Source: a virus. Taken from it: a stretch of DNA of 21,076 bases. Location: positions 1 through 21,076 of IMG/VR virus record IMGVR_UViG_3300030098_002629, one strand, 5' to 3'. A program made the translations under genes and the position numbers. The notes under the pieces were generated by a model. That model saw only the letters and a list, made by a program, of their open reading frames with translations, was not told where the DNA came from and did not search any database. Numbering within the stretch: the stretch's first letter is position 1; every line of letters starts with the position of its first letter. This document shows positions 15,901 through 21,076 of this stretch, piece after piece.

Positions 15901-16027
15901 AGAAGTCATACAACTCTTTTCTCTTTAACTCGTCCTCAAGTGAAGAGGTAAAGTTATTAAAGTCACCTAAATCGTATCCCTCTTTATTAAAAAAGTCATA
16001 TAGCTCTTGAGCTTTAATTTCATCCAT
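6983..16027 (-). CDS. Giant virion-associated polyvalent protein (metallopeptidase-like, ART-like, LPD38-like)
   Basis: A 3014-residue uninterrupted ORF, the largest in the window. Residues 8-56 contain two 30-aa repeats (ELYDFFNKEGYDLG / ELYDFFNKEGYDVG). Residues about 440-480 and 596-630 are Gly/Ala-rich and hydrophobic, possible membrane or channel segments. HEITH at 1135-1139, with EEAFAE about 70 residues later (Glu1206/Glu1210 as third ligand), makes a gluzincin-type zinc metallopeptidase motif. A segment near 1400 (VWAFASKGAASK) resembles a domain recurrent in large phage proteins. MYHYSD at 1862-1867, followed by IDP and RVFFYTD, resembles the ADP-ribosyltransferase domain of polyvalent proteins. 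The C-terminal region (about 2450-2700, with VHNPGTHAVNLIGN and NPFVATFVAFQSEA) resembles LPD38. Polyvalent proteins are packaged and delivered with phage DNA. Position after two virion-type genes supports that. Domain names rest on motif reading only. Confidence 0.75.
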   Translation of the reverse strand: MDEIKAQELYDFFNKEGYDLGDFNNFTSSLEDELKRKELYDFFNKEGYDVGSLENFNLKKKDPSQVSTSPSEVGESVSGGTESLDQSIQDRLNKGSQLDLSVFTTSSDQEAMKSNLEDERSRVYDAFGLNYSERQALLDRKSQIELEKEQARKDLTNAKMTRVGIKQKEGSDRYYIPTDKGLFSGNFLQNLDQAFTGYDYDDESEFRLGSKEEAEEYAIKNYKKSDSVIDTEIEDLERKAKPLSNLDESDVYKALEEQEEDAIKAEEYVNTNLMNSFIDQGFRGERLNQLVEQSGINTAYVKSKAFMVNGQETSPANLEQQVYDRDFITGLQNGSIKVSIDPAVAETEYGKFLKATLDVQSNAGSEVYDIVEEFLAGGASMGAGLLEVGEVLEAPFSDEYIKTGGFLANHVQDYAEQLRDMQRMYKYPGVMEAIRAGAWDDVPALFGKSIAGSSMQIVVMAMARRLGINPKIILGGLGVSAAGQKSLELKELRESGKIDINNFNLALNSIASGGFEVLYEIPTYQMIGAVQKTLRNAGKKAAKQVAKEVSENAFKDIFIKEPGSEMLTEISTMLVDHVTLTEKTNDAGILAKSFDDVVNRVANAGIAGFGMAAGIRTVGGAGAVGVSALNSIKGTDLTNKIVATYQVVNEDGSLGETKELTGAEYKEWSKDPNNIAGEINGDIKVNRYNSDIADAIDDIANTNSEDVVQANNDVNEAGSEANSLLNQIENDLQESTDKAPSDKIAKVKGLLNRMSEIIKETGAKGSQDLKGLTDKLNNIINKAGLSLNDNVLNQNTDNANIQGTETITEIQTESQARALEKGLKDGSNPSVVLSQDGVGISKDGKSISENNITLGKFKSKAAAKRALNNFNKQNSKAAVEERRHAETQKKNNKAFNKVDKKNLDEVSQDDLSNDYNIISASVGGLGKASNQQRNDKLEKVLKKKGLKYKKVQVVENGISKTAFMVEGMESSAALDLAVGFGQKTITSSKDGILHRDGTIESLDGNVYTGPNARNGARIVVMNVNGRKVSVRLGTNKASYSKDFNANNIEDINPFIENLPDNQKKILGHVLRFFSNIKGLNIRVVKTDSAMKKQLESEGYSPERINSIASNRAFYRAKDGTMVLNLQKMNLNTPFHEITHPLVDFIKRENPDLYSRIEQMVEKSDSNIPGSPFKKRWYKNGRRQSGSYMSWAESNYPGKSRAAQIEEAFAEMIGDAAANQFMKDNSKLKQIKDFIAEILEYFNINAEFLKEKNLSDLKLDDVKDIGQLRSNLGAALAKGKTVSVGGVDFNVSKPKNSKEVDSSIREQVDSQQHGDDLGVTEVTNMEGVETQEIRFQPGDYTPNFDLSKVKRGSIKEFNDQKAMLMCIDRSVSGTVESPSGVVKEFNGGMYYSYQDGTGVWAFASKGAASKVLNKAKESGGLVLLVAMSPQSIDGSVEMFDYVMDEIDNSIKKKRVKKKIVLDFINKKLNLKKVQDKLNKEGISKKKVKSINEFRELIMSLDGAFEVRKDLVSKMIKGKDLSSWGIPTREEMYSIVNQSDIKDLTGNPVVAAIRIDTESEFIDSRENSNIKDHPTYPYVVKGEPLMVFNEAVDASELWGDLNLADKYLINPETGQPYSEATTTTRRNAAIMMATPIVNIRAQADDSFTGGRNQYGRFNVTPSEDRITATPQDLFLENVSGLSSKGNWSIITGTVEADGSYDADVNVSNNARLYKELVEEFGAENIVVTDGVYLNKDQGPSYFISGITENRAMQIGKNFDQEGVLTRRGNIFTDGSGMNPASEKVYVGKEALAQDGNSTTPDGVTFSLDINWKSKVPLSTGIRSQVVSGEVNTITEDQLTLLKSTYSEIESKYPDIQVEDGMIKMYHYSDMELDVIDPRSAVMNSYSRKEYKTWGRSRVFFYTDPNIKEGIVGGHYKNTTVFPIDRLYPLTEDPLGLNDLASRAIEIKRNSGDKTQATIKLNATTIDSASMAISKLQSLLKDMGVLDSVDFGSVTENFRYNKNEDGTFEKAGIESISFSLNYPLGSENINSLIRDTFDSPFFEKISPKTQPINTFEEVARVAELLGFQGFIYDHVGGKTVTAWQPVEIVDDRFQVNDQDQSDVYVSGLGAIMWDLTKPIIDADYELGEWATRIKDKDRPYPIRATQLFGIPKGMHSNAEIKEMVILSRGKLDEQMLIANKNQKNLKKVVNQEIKRIKDTPEYKQATAQEQEAMLSNLTPEGLNDLVGDINKIMELPEQSKVRQALLQVRDHIDTLSTYLYENGLVSGPMRYTIEGNLGFYLTRAYKKYESSSWRQTDQEVIRRAELFIADKLMSDKNMSKEDAMIRARQMVDNLIKDKISVTSFKRNTGIGGSMTRVNDIFKERNEDLPKEIRDLLGEINEPFENYINTISKLSRTVVSNQLYEDLIQMGMGKFVADPNLDDDKTSQIPGISNKLEGKKWGPLEGKFVDNEMFAMLNAYESNSLFDSLAYKAYMTFIYGTKKFATVHNPGTHAVNLIGNTYFSLANGHVNPIKFFDAARTAIGEITNLSGKEREAFYQELISLGVVSSSASLAEIVQIGQDIAGGKDVTAFLDRMNQGRVRKVATIPLKGLRGIDRGLTAAYQAEDDVFKIFGFITEKARYMETGMSEAEAKAMAARNTRNLYPNYDMVPNLVRVLGRNPFVATFVAFQSEAIRCTKNALQLAFQEMGNQNPKVKLMGAKRLAFSLSALTFMENITSTAMSMLFGSGSDDEDDDIETYGLRHLTAPWDKDSKLTPIEKGYITPDHEAYNGENNGNAYVQYMNVSRLSGGGLVKDMLRIAFTDMNTPEQQSSLMRIAFTLGRTFLSQDMALEVVEEIRQNKGNKIYNPTDNFASKITDIALHLGKNLGPGVLRRAKIINDSLKDNSDKITNHELLAMIGLRITTIDVNKALFFRSRDIYSSMRSRSEGKGYDLRDSGVKLTRAIDPGSESFDSDMAIYFNSLVDVVATARRYGVPLSEGDNNCREILRKSGVPSNVIDKVMYNVYNGKNKDSLLIMYK
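15881..16008 (-). repeat. Tandem 90-nt repeat encoding the N-terminal 30-aa repeats
   Basis: Two 38-base blocks, 15881-15918 and 15971-16008, are identical at 35 positions and lie exactly 90 bases apart. They encode ELYDFFNKEGYD twice. The DNA identity is higher than the intervening sequence, implying recent duplication or constraint. Similar 'LYDxxxxEGYDLGxFxxF' repeats open large proteins in other Bacteroidetes phages (recalled, not searched) and may be a virion-targeting or docking module. Confidence 0.8.
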
Positions 16028-16033
16028 AACTAT

Positions 16034-17623
16034 TTATTCTTCTGGTGATATTGGTGTTTTTTTCTTTTCACCACTATTTTCTTCAGTTTTTAATTGTGGT
16101 TGCTGATAATTTATAAGCTGTTGCACACCAGGTTGTTTTAAGGCTGTATCGTGTTCTGCTGATGTCAACTGATCCCATGGCACAACAACTTTAGGACCAT
16201 CTTCTCCTCCTAATTGAACAACCCCTATAGGTTCACCACTACCATCTAAAGCAACCTCTATAAGGTTTACTTCTATACCTGTAAAGTTAGAGTTATCTGC
16301 AATAATAGCATCGTATTCTGCTCTTTCGCTACTACCCTCTTCACCTTTTATCTGACCCATTCTCTCAAGCTGTCTCTCTTTAAATGCTAACACAGATTCA
16401 TCGCTAATAGATCTGTGAAGATCAGCAGCACTTACCTTAACTTTAATATCAGCACCAGTTATACTTTTTGATGTGCTCTCTCCAGTGTATTGAGAAACAC
16501 CAGTTCTATGCTTATCCTGAGCTTCATTATTCTGCATGTAGTTATATGTATCTACATTATATTTATTTTGAGCCGCCTCTCTCTCTTTTCTTTTTCTTTC
16601 TGTGTCAGTTGTTGCTTTTTTACCTCTTTTTTGATCTCTATCTTTATACCCTCTATCAGCAATTTTTTGACCTAAATACTCAGCATACTTATCAGAAAGT
16701 TCTTTATTAAATTTATCACTTTCTGGGTCTAACTGTTCAATTAAATCTACACTAGGAGACACTACGCCTCCAATAACTCCTGTATCTGGATCAACGTAAG
16801 CTTCTTCAAAAAAAGCATCCATAGCAGGAATCCTAACACCATCCACCTCAATTTGTTCGTTTTTATAAACAGCAGCAGCATTAGAATCATTATGTTTATT
16901 ATTAGCGTTAACTTTTAGTTTACTAATAATTTCATTTGTAGTTACTTTTTTTCTGTTTGGATCAATTTCTGTTATATTATATCCATTTTCATCTACACCT
17001 ATAACTACTCTAAAGTTTTTATCATCATTCTCAAAATAAAGATCTCTATTATTATAAAAAGGAATAAAGTCACTTTTTTTAATCATAGATGTAGGATCTA
17101 TAGAATAAGCTCTCAAAGCTTCCTCAAGAGTCATATTCCCACTATTAACTTCCTCCTTTATCTTATTATAATTATACTGGTAAAGGTAAGTTTCACCATC
17201 TTCAGCTAACTTCAAAGTATTTCCCCTACCCTCAAGTACTGCATTATTTAAACTAGTTAGACCATCACTTAAATTATCGTATAAATTTTTACTAGATGAT
17301 AATCCCCTTTCAAGTGCATCTTTTTGATTTCGTAAATTAATATCACCATCATAAATAGATATACTATTTTCACTTACAAATCGTTGATAATCACCTACTT
17401 GAGTTTGAAACTGCTCTTGAAGAAAAGGATCCATTCCAGACACTTCATAAGATTCAGCTTCTACCCCTTTTGACCTAGCATCTTTTCTTCTTCTTATAGA
17501 CTCCTGTCTTTGGAGTTCTAACTCTTCTTTTTGAATAGCTAATTGTTGTCTAGTAGCCTCCTCCTGAATAAGATTCCTATTGTTTTTAAGAACTTGACCC
17601 GTAAAAAATAAAGCGTCACTCAT
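16034..17623 (-). CDS. Putative internal virion protein, 529 aa, coiled-coil
   Basis: Not recognised at family level. Residues about 15-60 form a strong Gln/Glu/Arg-rich coiled coil (EEATRQQLAIQKEELELQRQ). Further helical charged stretches appear near 350-400, and the C-terminus is a Lys/Glu/Pro tail (SGEKKKTPISPEE). No signal peptide, membrane segment or catalytic motif is seen. It starts six bases after the 424-aa gene and ends six bases before the giant gene, so the three are one transcript. Position beside a tail stabilisation protein and before a giant ejected-type protein suggests an internal core or ejection protein like the T7 gp14-gp16 set, but this is by position only. Confidence 0.6.
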   Translation of the reverse strand: MSDALFFTGQVLKNNRNLIQEEATRQQLAIQKEELELQRQESIRRRKDARSKGVEAESYEVSGMDPFLQEQFQTQVGDYQRFVSENSISIYDGDINLRNQKDALERGLSSSKNLYDNLSDGLTSLNNAVLEGRGNTLKLAEDGETYLYQYNYNKIKEEVNSGNMTLEEALRAYSIDPTSMIKKSDFIPFYNNRDLYFENDDKNFRVVIGVDENGYNITEIDPNRKKVTTNEIISKLKVNANNKHNDSNAAAVYKNEQIEVDGVRIPAMDAFFEEAYVDPDTGVIGGVVSPSVDLIEQLDPESDKFNKELSDKYAEYLGQKIADRGYKDRDQKRGKKATTDTERKRKEREAAQNKYNVDTYNYMQNNEAQDKHRTGVSQYTGESTSKSITGADIKVKVSAADLHRSISDESVLAFKERQLERMGQIKGEEGSSERAEYDAIIADNSNFTGIEVNLIEVALDGSGEPIGVVQLGGEDGPKVVVPWDQLTSAEHDTALKQPGVQQLINYQQPQLKTEENSGEKKKTPISPEE

Positions 17624-17629
17624 CTTTTA

Positions 17630-18904
17630 TTATTTTGGTTTTATGTAAGCACCTAGTTTAGCTTTTAACTTTTCTAAGTATCCACCATTCATCATTTTGG
17701 TTTGAGGTGCGTCAGATCTTCCTTTTTCTTTTACTAAGAACTCTCTATAGTTTTTTATAAACTCAATTTCAGCTTTACTGGTTGAGTCAATGTCAAAAGA
17801 AAGCTTATCACCAATATACTTAATAAGTCCTGCAGGATTTGTTGGATCCTCATCAAAAGGAAGCTCTCCAACGTTTCTAACCTGGTCAGAATTTTCCTTC
17901 ATCACTTTTACAATCTCTTGAGCCCTGCCCTCTTTTAGAGGTGGTACAGTAGGGTCTTGCATTTTAGCACCTTCCTGAGCTTCACTATCATCATCATCAC
18001 CTATAACGTTGCTGTCGTATTTAGCAACTAAATCTTTCATTAATTTAAAAGCAGCGTTTTTATCACCATCATTTAGAGCCATCCTAATTTCTTGGACATC
18101 ATCAGGAGGTAGTATGAGTTCTCCGCCTGTAGCCTCACCAATCTTTTCACCATCTTGAACCATATCTATTGGGTTGCTGTCGTGGTCAAATTCACCTGGT
18201 GTAACGCCACCATCCTTATCTATTTTACCACCTTTTTCCCCAGAAGGTAACTCACCACTTCCTGGTGTAGTTCTTTGATTTCTTTTTTGTTTATTAATAT
18301 CTCTACCTGTAGGATTACTAAAGTTATCATTAGCATTATTACTATCATCACCAAAATTCATAGCACCGATACCAGAAGCTATATCTTCAATACCACCAAA
18401 TATATTTTGCTGTGCAGCAGCTTTTTGATCTACTATACCTTTAAGTTCTGCTTCAGCAACACCTAGTCTTTGAGTCTCAGCCATTTGCTGTTCCCTAGCT
18501 AGGTTTTCCATAGCTCTAGTTTTAGCATCCTGCTGCATACCTAAAAGATCTGTTCTTTGTTTTGCAGCCTGAGTTTCTAAAGATTGAACTCCTGCTAAGA
18601 CGTTTCTAGGGTCCTTAGCTAAAGCACCCATAGCAGATGCTCTATCAGCAGCCTGCTGTTGTTGAAGTTGATTTATATAACTTTGATCTATAGGTTGATC
18701 AGCCATCTTTTGTGATGCAGAGCTAACTCCTCTCTCTAACCTGCTCTTATCAAAATCTCTCTCTGCCTTTCTAGCTCTTCTAGCTTGCACAGCTCCAAAT
18801 ATAGATTTACCTAATCCAAGTGCAGCTGTTGCAGCTCCAACAACTGCTTTAGGTGTTTTATTCTTCTTATTATATTTTATCTTGGGTTTTACTCTACGTG
18901 CCAT
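17630..18904 (-). CDS. Putative virion structural protein, 424 aa
   Basis: Starts with a very basic segment (MARRVKPKIKYNKKNK), then an Ala/Gly hydrophobic helix (about 19-40), a Gln/Ala/Met-rich coiled region (60-165), an Asn/Gly/Asp linker, and a conserved-looking block at 237-273: GEFDHDSNPIDMVQDGEKIG followed by GGELILPPDD. Blocks of the type 'NPI..V.dG..iGE.TGGE' recur in phage tail and internal virion proteins. Acidic runs (DDDD) and a Lys-rich end (YLEKLKAKLGAYIKPK) complete it. It is the first gene after a TAnnTTTG promoter box and heads the unit leading to the 529-aa and 3014-aa genes. Role inferred as structural or ejection protein. Confidence 0.6.
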   Translation of the reverse strand: MARRVKPKIKYNKKNKTPKAVVGAATAALGLGKSIFGAVQARRARKAERDFDKSRLERGVSSASQKMADQPIDQSYINQLQQQQAADRASAMGALAKDPRNVLAGVQSLETQAAKQRTDLLGMQQDAKTRAMENLAREQQMAETQRLGVAEAELKGIVDQKAAAQQNIFGGIEDIASGIGAMNFGDDSNNANDNFSNPTGRDINKQKRNQRTTPGSGELPSGEKGGKIDKDGGVTPGEFDHDSNPIDMVQDGEKIGEATGGELILPPDDVQEIRMALNDGDKNAAFKLMKDLVAKYDSNVIGDDDDSEAQEGAKMQDPTVPPLKEGRAQEIVKVMKENSDQVRNVGELPFDEDPTNPAGLIKYIGDKLSFDIDSTSKAEIEFIKNYREFLVKEKGRSDAPQTKMMNGGYLEKLKAKLGAYIKPK

Positions 18905-18919
18905 TGATTTGAATTTTTA

Positions 18920-18927
18920 CAAATGTA
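18920..18927 (-). promoter_or_regulatory. Bacteroidetes -7 promoter box TACATTTG
   Basis: On the minus strand TACATTTG matches TAnnTTTG exactly, 15 bases upstream of the ATG of the 424-aa gene, in the only sizeable gap of the late operon (37 bases). No TTTG is found 19-21 bases further upstream, where an A-run lies instead, so this may need a phage factor or A-tract help. It would drive the 424-, 529- and 3014-aa genes separately from the tail gene before them. Confidence 0.6.
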
Positions 18928-18941
18928 CTAAATTTTTTTTA

Positions 18942-21076
18942 TTATCTATTACTGAGCTCACTCTTGTCTACGTCTGCGTTTACAGCGTAAAGATTAAACT
19001 TCTTTTTAGACTGATTAGAGTTAGTAGCTAATATAGCTCTCATATAACTACCCTTCATTCTCTCACCTTCTATAGAGCCTGTTTTAGTCATAAATAAAAA
19101 GCCTCCATCGTAGCTAGAGTCATAACTATAATTACCAGCGATAAGTATCTTAGTTGCAGATTCTCCATTAAAAGTACCACTAATTATTGAGTATGGATAC
19201 CCTAAAAATTCAGTTGTTGAATCAGTCTTTTTTATGTATATGCTAAGATTAGCACTTACAACTAAACTTTCTGTAGCTGAACTAGAACCATTATGCGTTA
19301 TAACATCACCTACAGATGCTTGATTAGATCCGTAAGAAGAGTCAGAAGCAGAGATCAAATCTTCTTCACCTGGAGCTATATATGTTATAACATAACTTGC
19401 TCCATTAATCATATCACTTGGTGATATTGGTTTGTTCAGATTTGCAGTAGTTGTTAGACTTGTGACTATAGATAAGTTTTCGTTATCATCATCTAAGCCT
19501 GATACTATACCAACACCTTGTATATCTGATCCGTCACCAAAATTAAAGTTTTCCCCTCTAGATTCTATATCTGATGTGCAGAAAGGAATATCAGCATATT
19601 GTATACCCTCTTTAGTTTTATAGTCAATAACTAACATAGTATTATTATCTAAACTTATATCCATCTCTTCTTCAACCTCTATTAGAGTATTTGATATTAC
19701 TTTAGATACTATGTGCTGCTCTTCAGATGCGTTTCCAATAACTTTAATTAAATCACCTGGAGATACGTCTTCATAAAACTTAGTGTCTATGCCTTGTATC
19801 TCAAAATTAGAAACAGTTAAATTGTTACTACACTTGCCTTTAACCTTTTTAAAAGCAATGTTTGTAGTTATAACTTCATCATAATTACCATAGTGTTGAC
19901 CCATGTTAGAGAATAGACCCGTAATAAATTTTGTATCACTCTCTAATGATATAGCGTTATAAGTCTTAATAGATGAAGGCTCTGCGTTAAATACAAAGTC
20001 AATATAAGATAGGTTATTGTTCCCGTAAAACTTATTGAAAGCCTGATTACTTCTAGAATATTTATCTGAGTCGTTATGTCTGTATAATCTACCTTGCTTG
20101 AAGGTGACAAATTGTCTGTTTACCTTAGAGTAATACTCAGGAATATAAGAGTAGAACGATGTCCATCTATTTGATTCTTCACTAAACGCTACAGTAACAG
20201 GATTAAATATAACAACCTTATCATCAAAAGCATTTTCAGGTTTAGTTGTTATCTCATTCCAAGTAGCGATGCTATCACTCCAAACATAAGTTTCAGCTGC
20301 ATATCCAGAGTCTGGATTGCTAATTATTGAAGGGAATGTAACTATATACTCATTATATTTAGGGTCATAACCACCAACAATAGAAGGAGTAAACTCTAAA
20401 TCGTCATTGTACTCTGGGTTATACTTTAAGAACATTTCACCTAGATCTCTAAAGTAATCCTTCATACCATTGTCAGATATAACTGTAATACCATCATTAG
20501 ATAGTCTAAGAACAGATCCTCTTTGTATATCTGTAAAATAGAATACGTTACCTTGTTTTATTACAGACTCAGGGTTTAAACTACAACCATACTGACCTGA
20601 ATAAACTATAGCATAATTATCTATAATCTTATTAGATAAAGAAACTAGACCTTCTCCTGAAGCTGTGTTAAGTATATCTTTACCTACTAAAACTCTACCA
20701 ACCTTGCTTTCATGGAATATAATCAGGTCGTTGTTTTGATTACTTAAATATTGAATAGATCCAAAGTCTTTATTATAATCAAAGTAAGGTGTATTTGCTA
20801 AATTAAAGTTACTTAAACCATTTATAGCACCTGTGCTTACATAAGGCTCAGAGAAGAATATAGAAGCTTTAAGTCTTCTTTCTTCTGAGTTATTATTAAC
20901 TACGTTTATACGACCTTTATCGTAATGATTGGTTTTATGAAAATCATTTAAGAAATAGTCTTCACAAGCAAAGGCTTCTATAGAATCTCCGTTTGTCTCA
21001 GTATACATAGTTCTAGACTTCAAATAAACATCTCCACCGTCTAAAGTCACTTCAGCAGGAATTAAAGAAACCTCTG
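18942..21076 (-). CDS. Tail stabilisation (P22 gp10 / T7 gp12-like) protein, 5' partial
   Basis: The frame is open through the window edge (VSLIPAEVTLDGG upstream), so the GTG at 21050 is internal; 710 residues are visible. The pattern of phage tail-nozzle or DNA-stabilisation proteins is seen: IQYLSNQNNDLIIFHESKVG, then YGCSLNPESVIKQGNVFYFT, GSVLRLSNDGITVISDNGM, YFRDL, and a beta-rich propeller-like body with GGYDPKYNEYIVTFP. The C-terminal part has an acidic beta region and the ending FNLYAVNADVDKSELSN, seen in related tail proteins. Such proteins plug the portal and form the tail nozzle in podoviruses. No catalytic motif is visible. Similar proteins occur in marine and crAss-like podovirus-type phages. 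The exact family would need a search. Confidence 0.6.
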   Translation of the reverse strand, partial: EVSLIPAEVTLDGGDVYLKSRTMYTETNGDSIEAFACEDYFLNDFHKTNHYDKGRINVVNNNSEERRLKASIFFSEPYVSTGAINGLSNFNLANTPYFDYNKDFGSIQYLSNQNNDLIIFHESKVGRVLVGKDILNTASGEGLVSLSNKIIDNYAIVYSGQYGCSLNPESVIKQGNVFYFTDIQRGSVLRLSNDGITVISDNGMKDYFRDLGEMFLKYNPEYNDDLEFTPSIVGGYDPKYNEYIVTFPSIISNPDSGYAAETYVWSDSIATWNEITTKPENAFDDKVVIFNPVTVAFSEESNRWTSFYSYIPEYYSKVNRQFVTFKQGRLYRHNDSDKYSRSNQAFNKFYGNNNLSYIDFVFNAEPSSIKTYNAISLESDTKFITGLFSNMGQHYGNYDEVITTNIAFKKVKGKCSNNLTVSNFEIQGIDTKFYEDVSPGDLIKVIGNASEEQHIVSKVISNTLIEVEEEMDISLDNNTMLVIDYKTKEGIQYADIPFCTSDIESRGENFNFGDGSDIQGVGIVSGLDDDNENLSIVTSLTTTANLNKPISPSDMINGASYVITYIAPGEEDLISASDSSYGSNQASVGDVITHNGSSSATESLVVSANLSIYIKKTDSTTEFLGYPYSIISGTFNGESATKILIAGNYSYDSSYDGGFLFMTKTGSIEGERMKGSYMRAILATNSNQSKKKFNLYAVNADVDKSELSNR

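Noticed and set aside
16468-16710. Hydrophobic plus-strand ORFs opposite the 529-aa gene
   Set aside because: Phe/Leu/Ser richness is what the antisense of a Lys/Glu/Arg-rich coding region produces.

Overview
The window is a stretch of tailed-phage or prophage genome. It is AT-rich and tightly packed. Several features point to a host in the Bacteroidetes, probably a marine flavobacterium. Almost no start codon has a Shine-Dalgarno sequence; starts instead follow A-rich leaders. The only clear promoter box is TACATTTG, which matches the Bacteroidetes -7 consensus TAnnTTTG. The proteins resemble families common in marine Bacteroidetes podovirus-like phages. No terminase, portal, capsid, integrase, rRNA, tRNA or CRISPR is visible, so lifestyle and exact taxonomy cannot be settled here.

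Left half, + strand, 1-6710: a recombination, replication and nucleotide-metabolism module. It opens with the C-terminal part of an ERF single-strand annealing protein. An exonuclease VIII-like PD-(D/E)XK nuclease follows, then a small helix-turn-helix protein and a 90-aa protein ending in an SSB-type acidic tip. Next come a helicase-loader-like protein and a DnaB-type helicase. Many of these genes overlap by a few bases. A run of small genes follows: two membrane peptides, a zinc-ribbon protein, an Nmad1/DUF1599 protein, two more PD-(D/E)XK nuclease-like proteins, a very basic protein and a Cys-rich acidic 48-aa peptide. Two structured non-coding stretches break the series. One is a branched terminator-like RNA at 1745-1848. 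The other is a hairpin plus terminator at 6469-6549.

Centre, 6700-6983: + and - transcription converge. A 43-aa minus-strand gene shares stop-codon bases with the 48-aa plus-strand gene. A strong intrinsic terminator facing the minus strand closes the late operon. A second copy of a 16-nt leader motif, first seen at 1847, lies just beyond it.

Right half, - strand, 6983-21076: virion genes. From upstream down they are a P22 gp10/T7 gp12-like tail stabilisation protein (5' end outside the window), a promoter, a 424-aa protein, a 529-aa coiled-coil protein and a 3014-aa giant. The last three form one unit with its own promoter and terminator. The giant occupies 9 kb. It has two N-terminal 30-aa repeats, Gly/Ala-rich hydrophobic segments, an HExxH metallopeptidase-like motif, an ADP-ribosyltransferase-like motif and a helical C-terminal region resembling domains of phage 'polyvalent proteins'. 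By inference it is packaged in the virion and delivered into the host with the DNA.
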